The notes: generated by a model from the sequence alone, not told the origin. Positions 1-7,330 are shown, counted from the stretch's first letter. The stretch: DNA of 32,796 bases from Bacteroidota bacterium (GCA_004297845.1 SCSP01000007.1:1-32796); one strand, 5' to 3'. Program-made: numbers and translations.

Positions 1-1
1 G

Positions 2-1060
2 CATATACTGGCAGCCGTTCTGCAATCGGCTGATTACAAAGTCGGACTTTACACTTCTCCGCACTTAAAAGATTTTCGCGAAAGGGTCAGGATAAATGGA
101 AAGATGATCTCTAAAGATTACGTGGTTGATTTTGTAAAGAAATACAAAAATGATTTTGAAAAAATAAAGCCTTCTTTCTTTGAATGGACAGTCGGGCTGG
201 CCTTCGACTATTTCTCAAAAGAGAAAGTGGATATTGCCATCATTGAAACGGGCTTGGGCGGAAGGTTGGATTCCACTAATGTGATCACTCCCTTACTCTC
301 TATTATTACCAATATCAGCTACGATCACCAGAACCTGCTGGGCGATACGCTTCAGAAAATTGCAGTTGAAAAAGCAGGAATTATAAAGAAAAACGGGATT
401 GTTCTGATCAGCGAAAAACAAAAAGACGCTTCGACTCCGTTCAGCGCGACAAACGTATTTGAGAGAAAAGCAAAAGAAGAAAACGCTTTGCTTTTATATT
501 CAGAGGATTTCATTTCAGGAATTAAAAACATCGAATGTGGACTCAAAGGCGCTTATCAAAGGAAAAATATCCCAGCCTCAATCCTTGCATCCGAAATTCT
601 GAATCAGCTTGGGTTTGAGATCAACAGCCAAGCAGTTATAAATGGATTAAGGGACGTTATAAAACTCACAGGGCTCAGAGGGAGATGGGATATCCTAGCA
701 AAAAAACCCCTCATCATTGCCGACATTGCCCACAATGAAACAGGAATAAAAGAAGTTTTCAGACAGGTAAAAAATACTCCGCACAAAAAGCTTCACATTG
801 TCTTCGGAACAGTAAATGATAAAGATGTTGGCAGAATAACAGCCCTTCTTCCAAAGAAGGCAAGGTATTATTTCTGCAAGGCCGATATTCCCAGGGCTCT
901 GGATGCCGCCATACTCGGCATCGAGGCACAAAAAAATGGATTGAACGGGGTTATTTTTCCAAGCGTGAAAAAGGCCCTTGCTGCTGCGAAAAATAACGCC
1001 TCTTCAGATGACCTCATCTTGGTAACCGGCAGCGCTTTTGTGGTGGCTGAGATGATTTAA
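2..1060 (+). CDS. folC: Folylpolyglutamate synthase / dihydrofolate synthase, 5'-truncated by window edge
   Basis: This is the C-terminal ~350 residues of a Mur-ligase-fold enzyme that adds glutamate to (dihydro)folate in the cytoplasm. The frame is open from base 2, and the first residues read HILAAVLQSADYKVGLYTSP followed by HLKDFRERVRING. That is the segment just after the ATP-binding P-loop of FolC, so the start codon and P-loop lie off the left edge. The ATG at 104 is internal. Further FolC features are the ETGLGGRLDSTN motif, the SYDHQNLLGDT motif (the family's metal/ATP-binding histidine), and the C-terminal ligase domain with ADIAHNETG. The stop is followed within 50 bp by an independent tRNA gene. 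The identification is firm. Confidence 0.95.
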   Translation, partial: HILAAVLQSADYKVGLYTSPHLKDFRERVRINGKMISKDYVVDFVKKYKNDFEKIKPSFFEWTVGLAFDYFSKEKVDIAIIETGLGGRLDSTNVITPLLSIITNISYDHQNLLGDTLQKIAVEKAGIIKKNGIVLISEKQKDASTPFSATNVFERKAKEENALLLYSEDFISGIKNIECGLKGAYQRKNIPASILASEILNQLGFEINSQAVINGLRDVIKLTGLRGRWDILAKKPLIIADIAHNETGIKEVFRQVKNTPHKKLHIVFGTVNDKDVGRITALLPKKARYYFCKADIPRALDAAILGIEAQKNGLNGVIFPSVKKALAAAKNNASSDDLILVTGSAFVVAEMI

Positions 1061-1088
1061 TACACCTTCTTTACTATAATAAATCTTT

Positions 1089-1096
1089 TATATTTG
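1089..1096 (+). promoter_or_regulatory. -7 promoter box (TATATTTG) of tRNA-Val
   Basis: TATATTTG matches the Bacteroidota sigma-70 -7 consensus TAnnTTTG exactly. It ends 12 bases before the first tRNA base. The position and the short leader support its use for the tRNA. A convincing -33 TTG is not obvious. Confidence 0.7.
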
Positions 1097-1108
1097 CACT
1101 CCTTTTTT

Positions 1109-1183
1109 GGGAGCTTAGCTCAGCTGGTTCAGAGCATCTGCCTTACAAGCAGAGGGTCGGGGGTTCGAACCCCTCAGCTCCCA
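1109..1183 (+). tRNA. tRNA-Val (anticodon TAC)
   Basis: This is a 75-nt cloverleaf. The acceptor stem GGGAGCT pairs fully with AGCTCCC, with discriminator A. The anticodon arm TCTGC-CTTACAA-GCAGA carries anticodon TAC, and the T-arm has the GGTTCGAACCCC core. CCA is not encoded. It is flanked by its own promoter box and a strong terminator, so it is a stand-alone transcription unit. Confidence 0.95.
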
Positions 1184-1192
1184 CTTCACAGG

Positions 1193-1225
1193 GCAGCGCA
1201 TCAAAAATGGTGCGCTGCTTTTTTT
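1193..1225 (+). terminator. Rho-independent terminator after tRNA-Val
   Basis: A perfect 8-bp stem, GCAGCGCA / TGCGCTGC, encloses a 10-nt loop and is followed directly by seven T. It starts 10 nt after the tRNA. Confidence 0.85.
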
Positions 1226-1407
1226 CGTTTCCTCCGTAAACCCCGTCTTTTCTACATATTCTAAACACCGCTTCATTTATTTTTGTGGTTCGATACTCGT
1301 TATAAGAATTATTATTGTAACTCTCCGAAAGAGTCCTTCGAGACCTTCAGAGAGTACGGATCCTCGTCCGGACGGAAATTTTTTTCATATAAAAACGGAA
1401 TTTTATG

Positions 1408-1415
1408 TAATTTTG
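1408..1415 (+). promoter_or_regulatory. Candidate -7 promoter box (TAATTTTG) of the thiolase gene
   Basis: TAATTTTG fits TAnnTTTG and lies 35 bp before the ATG at 1451. It lies downstream of an earlier possible in-frame start (1283), which argues for the 1451 start. The rest of the 1184-1450 gap holds the tRNA terminator and a 10-bp palindrome (CGTCCGGACG, 1365-1374). I could not assign that palindrome. Confidence 0.55.
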
Positions 1416-1450
1416 GCAAGCATGGTTTATCACATCTCATACCTAATCTT

Positions 1451-2677
1451 ATGAATGCATACATTGCAGCGGGATTCCGTTCCGCAGTAGGCAAAGCCGG
1501 CCGCGGTGGATTCCGCTTCACCCGTCCGGATGATATTGCTGCGGGTGTTATCAAACACCTAATGGCATCGGTACCCAATGTTTCAGCCGATCAGGTAGAC
1601 GATCTGATCGTTGGAAATGCAATGCCCGAAGCAGAACAGGGCATGAACATGGCGCGATTCATTTCGCTGCTTTCTTTTAACACCGATAAAGTGCCGGGCA
1701 TGACGGTAAACCGTTATTGTGCATCGGGGCTGGAAACCATTGCCATCGCCAGTGCAAAAATAAATTCCGGATTATCCGAATGCATCATTGCGGGAGGCGC
1801 AGAGAGCATGAGCCTGATCCCCATGGGCGGCTGGCGCATCATTCCGAATTACGAAGTTGCAAAAGATCACCCCGATTATTACTGGGGCATGGGACTCACT
1901 GCCGAAGCGGTGGCGAATGAATATAAAGTTTCGCGCGAAGATCAGGATAAATTTTCGTTGAACTCCCACTTGAAAGCGATGGCTGCCATAAAGGAAGGAA
2001 AGTTCAAGGATGAAATCGTGCCTATTAAAATTACAGAAAATTACTATGAGGATGCGGACTCTTCCCCTTCTTACAATCAAAGATTGGGATCGCAGCCCAC
2101 AGGTGCGGCCAAAAAAACAAGAGAATTTATTATTGATACCGATGAAGGTCCGCGTGCAGATACCAATATTGAAGCACTTGCAAAACTTAAGCCTGTATTC
2201 GATGCGAACGGCTCCGTGACAGCGGGAAATTCCTCCCAGACCAGCGATGGCGCTGCTTTCGTAATGGTGGTGAGCGAAAAATTCATGAAAGAAAATAAGC
2301 TGAAACCAATAGCTCGTTTGGTTTCCTTTGCAGCAGCCGGAGTAGCTCCGCGAATCATGGGTATTGGTCCTGTAACTGCAATTCCAAAAGCGCTGAAGCT
2401 TGCCGGTTTAAAACAGGATCAAATTGATCTTGTTGAGTTGAACGAAGCGTTTGCATCGCAGTCATTAGCGGTGTTGCGCGAACTGAAACTGAATCCAGAG
2501 ATCGTGAATGTGAACGGAGGTGCGATATCGCTTGGACATCCACTTGGATGCAGCGGTGCTAAGTTGAGTGTTCAACTTTTCAATGAATTAAAAAGAAGAA
2601 AAAAAAAGTATGGCATCGTTTCCATGTGCGTAGGCACGGGGCAGGGGGCAGCTGGAGTGTTTGAAATGCTAAATTAG
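1451..2677 (+). CDS. Acetyl-CoA C-acyltransferase (thiolase)
   Basis: This 408-residue enzyme of the thiolase superfamily cleaves 3-ketoacyl-CoA with CoA, the last step of fatty acid beta-oxidation. The ATG at 1451 gives the typical N-terminus MNAYIAAGFRSAVGKA. Upstream in-frame codons back to 1283 read as non-family sequence and precede the likely promoter. The catalytic set is visible: nucleophilic Cys90 in NRYCASGLE, His363 in GHPLGCSGAK and Cys393 in SMCVGTGQG, plus LNEAFASQ. It sits directly upstream of an acyl-CoA dehydrogenase, consistent with a beta-oxidation unit, but the usual multifunctional hydratase/dehydrogenase partner is absent here. Degradative rather than biosynthetic thiolase is favoured by context only. 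Confidence 0.93.
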   Translation: MNAYIAAGFRSAVGKAGRGGFRFTRPDDIAAGVIKHLMASVPNVSADQVDDLIVGNAMPEAEQGMNMARFISLLSFNTDKVPGMTVNRYCASGLETIAIASAKINSGLSECIIAGGAESMSLIPMGGWRIIPNYEVAKDHPDYYWGMGLTAEAVANEYKVSREDQDKFSLNSHLKAMAAIKEGKFKDEIVPIKITENYYEDADSSPSYNQRLGSQPTGAAKKTREFIIDTDEGPRADTNIEALAKLKPVFDANGSVTAGNSSQTSDGAAFVMVVSEKFMKENKLKPIARLVSFAAAGVAPRIMGIGPVTAIPKALKLAGLKQDQIDLVELNEAFASQSLAVLRELKLNPEIVNVNGGAISLGHPLGCSGAKLSVQLFNELKRRKKKYGIVSMCVGTGQGAAGVFEMLN

Positions 2678-2700
2678 TATCAGGTACCAAGACAGCACGT

Positions 2701-2840
2701 ATGCATAACTTCAAGGAATTAAAAATATGGCAGGAGTCAATGAGTTTATCAAAAAAGAATTACAAACATTAACCGAAAAGGTTACCAAGATTCAAAGGAT
2801 GATTAACAAATTAAAAGATTCAATCAAGCAGCCATCCTGA
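2701..2840 (+). pseudogene. Collapsed four-helix-bundle protein gene (23S rRNA intervening-sequence protein family relic)
   Basis: The ATG at 2701 opens MHNFKELKIWQESMSLSKK, the characteristic start of the four-helix-bundle (S23/IVP-like) family, and stops at 2770-2772. From about 2757, in a different frame, the DNA reads ELQTLTEKVTKIQRMINKLK and then DSIKQPS to a stop at 2838-2840, which resembles the C-terminal helix of the same family. So the two ends of a normally ~115-120 residue protein are joined out of frame, with the middle missing. It lies between thiolase and acyl-CoA dehydrogenase on the same strand. The family match is from memory of its consensus. The frame change and the short length are seen directly. 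Confidence 0.65.
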
Positions 2841-2867
2841 TACTTGACACCTAATACTTTTATATTT

Positions 2868-4664
2868 ATGAGTACAGACACAAAAACAACCACAGCTCTC
2901 AAAGGAGGCGAATTCCTCATCAAGGAAACCAACGCTCAGGATATCTTCATCCCGGAACAATGGAACGAGGAGCAACTGATGATTGCACAGTCCTGCACGG
3001 ATTTTCTGGCGCAGGAAGTTTGGCCCAATTTAGACCGCATAGATGCGCAGGAAGAAGGATTAACTGTAAAACTGCTCGACAAGGCCGCAGAACTCGGTTT
3101 GCTCGGACTAAGTGTTCCGGAGGAATTCGGAGGATTTGAAAAAGATTTTGTTACAGGAATGTTGGCGACTGAAAAGCTAGGCTCCGGATATTCCTTTGCA
3201 GTTTCTATTTCCGCGCATACGGGTATAGGTACCTTGCCGATCTTATATTACGGAAACGATGCTCAGAAGAAAAAATATATTCCCAATCTTGTTAATGGTA
3301 AATGGAAAGCATGTTATTGTTTAACGGAGCCGAGTGCCGGTTCTGACGCAAATTCAGGAAAAACAAAAGCGGTTCTTTCCCCGGATGGGAAACATTATAT
3401 CCTGAACGGCCAAAAAATGTGGATCACAAATGGTGGATTTGCTGAAATTTTCACCGTGTTCGCGAAAATTGACAATGATGAAAATCTTTCTGCCTTTATC
3501 ATAGAAAAAAACTTCGGAGGCATTTCTCTGAATCCTGAGGAACATAAAATGGGTATCAAAGGAAGTTCTACCCGTCAGGTTTTCTTTAACGATTGCAAAG
3601 TTCCGGTAGAAAACCTTTTATCCGATAGACAAAATGGGTTTAAGATTGCGGTAAATATCCTTAATATCGGGAGAATTAAATTAGCGGCAGCAGCGCTGGG
3701 AGCTTCCAAAAAAATCTCTGAAAAATCGATTCAGTATGCAAACGAGAGAAATCAATTTGGCAGACCCATCGCAAAATACGGAGCCATACGTTACAAGATT
3801 GCTGAACAGGCCATCCGCATTTACGCTACGGAAGCTGCTTTGTACCGCGCCACCCAAAATATTGAGGATGCTATGAATTCCCTCACCGCAGGAGGAATGG
3901 ATCACAGCAAAGCGATCCTGAAAGGCGTGGAACAATTCGCGCCTGAGGCAGCTATTCTTAAAGTTGCCGGAAGCGAGGTGCTGGATTATGTGGTGGACGA
4001 AGGTGTGCAGATTTATGGAGGTATGGGTTTCAGCGCGGACGCTCCTATGGAACGCGGTTATCGTGACTCACGAATCAATAGAATTTTTGAAGGCACTAAC
4101 GAGATCAACCGTATGCTCATCGTGGATATGATGCTCAAACGCGCTATGAAAGGGGAATTGGATCTCATGGGTCCAGCAACCAAAGTAGCAGGTGAGTTGA
4201 TGAGCATCCCTGATTTTGGAGGAGAGGATACGGCATTGTTTGGTGCCGAGAAAAAATATTTGAGAAATTTCAAAAAAGCCGTCCTGATGACAGCCGGCAG
4301 CGCAGCGCAAAAGCTGATGATGGAGCTTGCCAAAGAACAGGAAGTGCTGATGAACATTGCCGATATGCTCATTGACCTCTATGTTTCAGAATCTGTTTTA
4401 TTGAGAGTGGAAAAACTGGTTTCCATGCGCGGAGAAGAGGCCTGCAAGGAGCAGATCGATATCATGCGTGTGTACCTCAACGATGCGGCCGACCGCATCA
4501 ACAAGAACGGAAAAGAAGCTATCAACTCATTTGCTTCGGGCGATGAACAGCGCATGATGCTCATGGGCCTCAAGCGCTTCACCAAAACCGAACCTTTCAA
4601 CGCAAAGGATGCGAGAAGGAGAGTGGCTGCGAAGCTGATCAGTGAGAATAAGTATTGCTACTAG
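2868..4664 (+). CDS. Acyl-CoA dehydrogenase family protein
   Basis: This 598-residue flavoenzyme introduces the trans-2 double bond in acyl-CoA, the first step of beta-oxidation. The ATG at 2868 (MSTDTKTTTALKGGEF) is preferred over an in-frame TTG at 2844. Visible features are the N-terminal alpha domain (GLLGLSVPEEFGGFEKDF), the FAD/substrate motif CYCLTEPSAGSDA, WITNGGFAEIFTVFAK, and the C-terminal domain with QFGRPIAKYGAIRYK, QIYGGMGFSADAPMER and IFEGTNEINRML. Glu408 in the last motif is the candidate catalytic base. The ~170-residue C-terminal extension is that of the longer Bacteroidota/VLCAD-like type. A second copy of its last ~18 codons lies 114 bp downstream of the stop. Confidence 0.93.
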   Translation: MSTDTKTTTALKGGEFLIKETNAQDIFIPEQWNEEQLMIAQSCTDFLAQEVWPNLDRIDAQEEGLTVKLLDKAAELGLLGLSVPEEFGGFEKDFVTGMLATEKLGSGYSFAVSISAHTGIGTLPILYYGNDAQKKKYIPNLVNGKWKACYCLTEPSAGSDANSGKTKAVLSPDGKHYILNGQKMWITNGGFAEIFTVFAKIDNDENLSAFIIEKNFGGISLNPEEHKMGIKGSSTRQVFFNDCKVPVENLLSDRQNGFKIAVNILNIGRIKLAAAALGASKKISEKSIQYANERNQFGRPIAKYGAIRYKIAEQAIRIYATEAALYRATQNIEDAMNSLTAGGMDHSKAILKGVEQFAPEAAILKVAGSEVLDYVVDEGVQIYGGMGFSADAPMERGYRDSRINRIFEGTNEINRMLIVDMMLKRAMKGELDLMGPATKVAGELMSIPDFGGEDTALFGAEKKYLRNFKKAVLMTAGSAAQKLMMELAKEQEVLMNIADMLIDLYVSESVLLRVEKLVSMRGEEACKEQIDIMRVYLNDAADRINKNGKEAINSFASGDEQRMMLMGLKRFTKTEPFNAKDARRRVAAKLISENKYCY

Positions 4665-4742
4665 GGCGGTAGGCAAGTGGAACAGCAAAGATGCTCCTTC
4701 CGGGCGAATTAGTCTTTTATTATCTGAAGACATCCTTGTTAA

Positions 4743-4764
4743 CGTCAGGTGGAAACACCTGACG
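4743..4764. repeat. Perfect 9-bp hairpin with GAAA loop (REP-like)
   Basis: CGTCAGGTG / CACCTGACG forms a 9-bp stem around GAAA. It has no T-run, so a terminator role is weak. It sits between the acyl-CoA dehydrogenase stop and the duplicated gene tail. It looks like a short dispersed palindromic element, but only one copy is present in this window. Confidence 0.5.
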
Positions 4765-4778
4765 CCACGCTAAAGAAA

Positions 4779-4831
4779 CGAGAAGGAGAGTGGCTGCGAA
4801 GCTGATCTCGGAGAATAAATATTGCTATTAG
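4779..4831 (+). pseudogene. Duplicated 3' tail of the acyl-CoA dehydrogenase gene
   Basis: Bases 4779-4831 repeat 4612-4664. The first 29 bases are identical, and the rest differs only at AGT/TCG, AAG/AAA and TAC/TAT. In the same frame both copies encode RRRVAAKLISENKYCY and a stop, so every difference is synonymous. There is no start or upstream coding region for the second copy. This suggests the remnant of a deleted paralogous dehydrogenase gene rather than a neutral recent copy. Confidence 0.75.
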
Positions 4832-4834
4832 CTC

Positions 4835-5260
4835 TTAAGGAGCAATCTTGTCTTCCAGTTGTTTGAATTTTTTCACCTTGGATTTTCCATTCTTCTTTCC
4901 GAGATGGTAGTAAATGATAACGCCTTTGGTAAGGTTGGACTGGTTGGGAACCGCATCGGAGCATACCTTGCATTTTTCAGGCTTAGCCAGTGCATAACCA
5001 AAGGCCAGTTCGCAATAATTTTTTTCAGTCTTATTGTAATAGAACCGCATGTCCGATTTACCTGCAATAGTCCGGATAGAATCGACCACAAGGCTGTCGG
5101 CAAATCTATTTGTCAATCCAACTTCGTAATTCATGAAAACGCCTCCCATTCCTGCAATCGTTTTTTGATTTGTGGCTTTAGCAACCTTCACCTGTCCAAA
5201 GGAATACGCAGTACACAGTAGACAATAGACAAGAACAACAGGAATGATTAACTTTTTCAT
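4835..5260 (-). CDS. Exported protein of unknown function
   Basis: This 141-residue protein starts with a clear signal peptide (MKKLIIPVVLVYCLLCTAYS, likely cut near FGQ), so it is exported to the periplasm or outer surface. The mature part has a CKVCSD dicysteine stretch and a strongly basic C-terminus (GKKNGKSKVKKFKQ). I do not recognise the family. Codons 11-19 of the signal peptide coincide with a 7-bp tandem repeat (5209-5232) that also occurs, inverted, in the divergent neighbour. The convergent dehydrogenase-tail remnant ends 4 bp from its stop. A TATATTTG box lies 14 bp before the ATG. Confidence 0.7.
   Translation of the reverse strand: MKKLIIPVVLVYCLLCTAYSFGQVKVAKATNQKTIAGMGGVFMNYEVGLTNRFADSLVVDSIRTIAGKSDMRFYYNKTEKNYCELAFGYALAKPEKCKVCSDAVPNQSNLTKGVIIYYHLGKKNGKSKVKKFKQLEDKIAP
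5209..5232 (-). repeat. Heptanucleotide repeat array A (inside signal peptide codons)
   Basis: Read on the minus strand this is TTGTCTA, TTGTCTA, CTGTGTA, CTG: period 7. It is a perfect 24-bp inverted copy of 5323-5346. It encodes VYCLLCT of the 141-residue protein's signal peptide. Confidence 0.8.
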
Positions 5261-5274
5261 TTTCTAAATTTAAT

Positions 5275-5282
5275 CAAATATA
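5275..5282 (-). promoter_or_regulatory. -7 promoter box (TATATTTG on the minus strand)
   Basis: An exact TAnnTTTG match lies 14 bp upstream of the ATG at 5260. A weaker TACTTTG (5292-5298, plus strand) faces the other way and would serve the divergent gene starting at 5304. Confidence 0.6.
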
Positions 5283-5303
5283 AAAATGTTGTACTTTGGT
5301 CGC

Positions 5304-6164
5304 ATGAAAGGGCGGCTGTTAATTGTCTATTGTCTACTGTGTACTGTTTACTGCTTCGCCCAGCTTCCCGATTGCGACATCTGGTTATTGGACATCAAGG
5401 ACAGTTCAGGACAAACATCGTTCCACAATCCTGTAAACATCACCAATCGCAAAGGATACGATAATCAACCCGCTTTTTCACCGGATGGCAAATACATACT
5501 TTATTCCTCCCAGAAGGACAGTGCCGGCCCAACGGATATTTATAAGTATGACCTGAAAACCGGAAAGAACACTCTGTTCACCAATACACCCACCAGCGAA
5601 TATTCTCCCACGTTCATGCCCGATGGCAAAAATATTTCGGTGGTGATGGTGGAGAGCGATTCCACCCAGCGCCTCTGGAAGTTCCCTCTTGATGGCGGAA
5701 AGCCATCCCCGGTGATGGACCAGGTGGCCTTCATCGGCTATCACACATGGATAAATAAGGACAGCCTCGCGCTGTTTGTGCTTTCCATGCCTGCATTCAC
5801 GCTGCAGATATTCAACATACACACGCAAAAGCCTTCGTTGGTAGGCGACAGTATAGGCCGTTGCATGCGGATGAAGGATGATAAGTTGTGGTTCACCACC
5901 AAAGCCGGCAGGTTCCAGAACGTATTTGAACTCTCCTTTAAGAATAAACAGGCCACATTAATTGGAATGCAGGAGAGTGAGGATTATTGCTTTTACAAAA
6001 ACTCTTTGTGGTCCATTTCCGAAAATTCCATCGTATCCGGATTCATGAACAGCAAGGACGGGGCAGCCGAGATTGCCGATCTCTCAAAATTCGGTATCAG
6101 CAAACCAACCCGCATCGCAATTTCACCCGATGGAAAGAAACTGGCTGTGGTTTCCAATAAATAA
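5304..6164 (+). CDS. Exported TolB/WD40-like beta-propeller protein
   Basis: This 286-residue protein is exported by a signal peptide (MKGRLLIVYCLLCTVYCFAQ). The mature part carries PD40/TolB-type blade motifs: PAFSPDGKYILYSS (residues ~55-70), SPTFMPDGKNISVVM (~100-115) and IAISPDGKKLAVVSN at the very end. It is probably a six-blade propeller with a structural or binding role in the periplasm. The ATG at 5304 is chosen over 5286 because it puts the basic residues directly before the hydrophobic stretch. It is divergent from the 141-residue exported protein. No T9SS sorting domain is seen. The substrate is unknown. Confidence 0.75.
   Translation: MKGRLLIVYCLLCTVYCFAQLPDCDIWLLDIKDSSGQTSFHNPVNITNRKGYDNQPAFSPDGKYILYSSQKDSAGPTDIYKYDLKTGKNTLFTNTPTSEYSPTFMPDGKNISVVMVESDSTQRLWKFPLDGGKPSPVMDQVAFIGYHTWINKDSLALFVLSMPAFTLQIFNIHTQKPSLVGDSIGRCMRMKDDKLWFTTKAGRFQNVFELSFKNKQATLIGMQESEDYCFYKNSLWSISENSIVSGFMNSKDGAAEIADLSKFGISKPTRIAISPDGKKLAVVSNK
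5323..5353 (+). repeat. Heptanucleotide repeat array B (inside signal peptide codons)
   Basis: The units are TTGTCTA, TTGTCTA, CTGTGTA, CTGTTTA, CTG, with period 7. The first 24 bp are the exact inverse of array A, 90 bp away. It encodes VYCLLCTVYC in the signal peptide of the gene starting at 5304, in the same reading phase as in array A. Confidence 0.8.
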
Positions 6165-6231
6165 CCCTATATCTTAAATAAGGAATATTACAACCGCTTC
6201 CTTCATAAATTTCATTTGAAAAACTACTATC

Positions 6232-6873
6232 ATGGATTTTATACCCAAGGAGATTGAAGACTACGCGCTGAAAAATTCAGAGGCTGAACCGGACGTGCTT
6301 TATCGTCTTAATCGCGAAACGCATATGAAGATGACTATGCCACAGATGCTCTCCGGACACATGCAGGGGCTGCTACTGCAAATGTTCAGCAAAATGATCC
6401 GCCCTACAACTATTTTAGAGATCGGAACTTTTACGGGTTATTCCGCGATTTGCTTGGCTCAGGGATTGCAGAAGGGAGGCAAATTGCACACCATAGACAT
6501 CAATGAGGAGTTCAGTGAAATCATCCTTCGCCACGTTAAAGAAGCGGGCTTGGAGGGCAAAATAAGGCTCCATATAGGCCATGCTGTTAATATCTTACCT
6601 ACCCTGAAAGAGCCCTTTGACCTCGTATTTATCGATGCCGATAAGGAGAACTACAGCACCTATTATGACCTGGTGTTCCCGCAGGTAAAACAGGGCGGAT
6701 ACATCATAGCGGATAATGTGCTTTGGAGTGGGAAAGTGCTCAGTTCTGCTATGAAAATGGACATTGAGACCAAATCTCTCTTTGAATACAGTCGTAAAAT
6801 CCAGAGCGATTCCAGAGTAGAAAATGTGCTTCTTCCCCTGAGAGACGGGCTCATGATTGCCCGAAAAAAATAA
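6232..6873 (+). CDS. SAM-dependent O-methyltransferase (caffeoyl-CoA OMT-like)
   Basis: This 213-residue cytosolic class I methyltransferase uses S-adenosylmethionine. Visible features are motif I ILEIGTFTGYSAICLAQGL (residues ~62-80), the acidic ribose-binding loop HTIDINEEF, FIDADKENYSTYYD (divalent metal and catalytic region of the family) and GGYIIADNVLWSGKV. Length and motif order match the small bacterial COMT-like family (about 210-220 residues). The natural acceptor cannot be told from sequence. It is a single gene between the propeller protein and the SWIB gene. Confidence 0.88.
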   Translation: MDFIPKEIEDYALKNSEAEPDVLYRLNRETHMKMTMPQMLSGHMQGLLLQMFSKMIRPTTILEIGTFTGYSAICLAQGLQKGGKLHTIDINEEFSEIILRHVKEAGLEGKIRLHIGHAVNILPTLKEPFDLVFIDADKENYSTYYDLVFPQVKQGGYIIADNVLWSGKVLSSAMKMDIETKSLFEYSRKIQSDSRVENVLLPLRDGLMIARKK

Positions 6874-6878
6874 ATTTC

Positions 6879-6937
6879 CATAGGGGAATTTTCAATTTCT
6901 CCTATGAAAACTTATTAACAATCACATTTCCCCTATG
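6879..6937. promoter_or_regulatory. Repeated CCCCTATG motifs upstream of the SWIB gene (possible operator)
   Basis: CATAGGGGAA at 6879-6888 is perfectly inverted by TTCCCCTATG at 6928-6937. A near copy, TTCTCCTATGAAAA, lies between them. So there are three related sites in ~60 bp, 20 bp before a candidate -7 box (6957-6964) and ~80 bp before the SWIB start. The spacing suggests a binding site array. The protein that would bind is unknown. Confidence 0.45.
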
Positions 6938-6956
6938 AATGTGAATGAAAATGTCT

Positions 6957-6964
6957 TATCTTCG
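6957..6964 (+). promoter_or_regulatory. Candidate -7 box (TATCTTCG) of the SWIB gene
   Basis: TATCTTCG differs from TAnnTTTG at one base. The same octamer, on the other strand, precedes the DUF2795 gene (19665-19672). It would give a ~45-nt leader to the ATG at 7016. Confidence 0.45.
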
Positions 6965-7015
6965 CTATGAAGTTAAACAAAAAGTTAAACTTTTAAAACC
7001 AAAACAAAAAACAAA

Positions 7016-7282
7016 ATGGCAACAAAAAGAAAACCAAATGCGGCATTCATGGCTCCGCTGACTCCAACCGCTCAACTCGCAGCAGTAACAGGCGCAAAAG
7101 CGCTTCCACGCACAGAAGTTGCAAAAAAACTTTGGGCTTACATCAAGAAGAACAATCTTCAAGATAAGAAGAACAGACGCAACATCAATGCTGACGACAC
7201 TCTCAAAGCGATCTTTGGCGGTAAAAAAACAGTGAGCATGTTTGAAATGACCAAATTGGTTAGCAAGCATCTCAAGAAGTAA
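7016..7282 (+). CDS. SWIB/MDM2-domain protein
   Basis: This 88-residue basic protein is essentially one SWIB domain. AFMAPLTPTAQLAAVTGA is followed by LPRTEVAKKLWAYIKKNNLQ and DKKNRRNINADDTLKAIFGGK, then VSMFEMTKLVSKHLKK. In eukaryotes the fold mediates protein contacts in chromatin remodelling. In bacteria (chlamydiae, Bacteroidota) it occurs as small stand-alone, probably nucleoid-associated proteins of unresolved role. It is a single-gene unit with a possible operator region upstream (6879-6937) and a strong bidirectional terminator downstream. Confidence 0.92.
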   Translation: MATKRKPNAAFMAPLTPTAQLAAVTGAKALPRTEVAKKLWAYIKKNNLQDKKNRRNINADDTLKAIFGGKKTVSMFEMTKLVSKHLKK

Positions 7283-7300
7283 TTTTTTAAAAATTACGGT

Positions 7301-7330
7301 AAAGGCGGGTTAAGAAATTAATCCGCCTTT
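7301..7330. terminator. Bidirectional terminator between SWIB and CotH genes
   Basis: A 13-bp stem (AAAGGCGGGTTAA / TTAATCCGCCTTT, one G-T pair) with a GAAA loop has A-rich sequence on the left and T on the right. It can therefore end transcription from both sides. The TAA stop of the convergent CotH gene (7318-7320) lies inside the hairpin. Confidence 0.85.

Noticed and set aside
1320-1376. Small stems and a CGTCCGGACG palindrome before the thiolase gene, considered as a riboswitch or T-box
   Set aside because: The stems are short (5 bp) and upstream of the likely transcription start. No known riboswitch core is recognisable.
1283-1450. Longer thiolase N-terminus from an upstream in-frame start
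   Set aside because: The extra 56 residues do not look like thiolase, and they lie upstream of the best promoter box. The family N-terminus begins at 1451.
2844-2867. TTG start giving eight extra residues on the acyl-CoA dehydrogenase
   Set aside because: An ATG at 2868 follows immediately, and the extra residues are not family-like.
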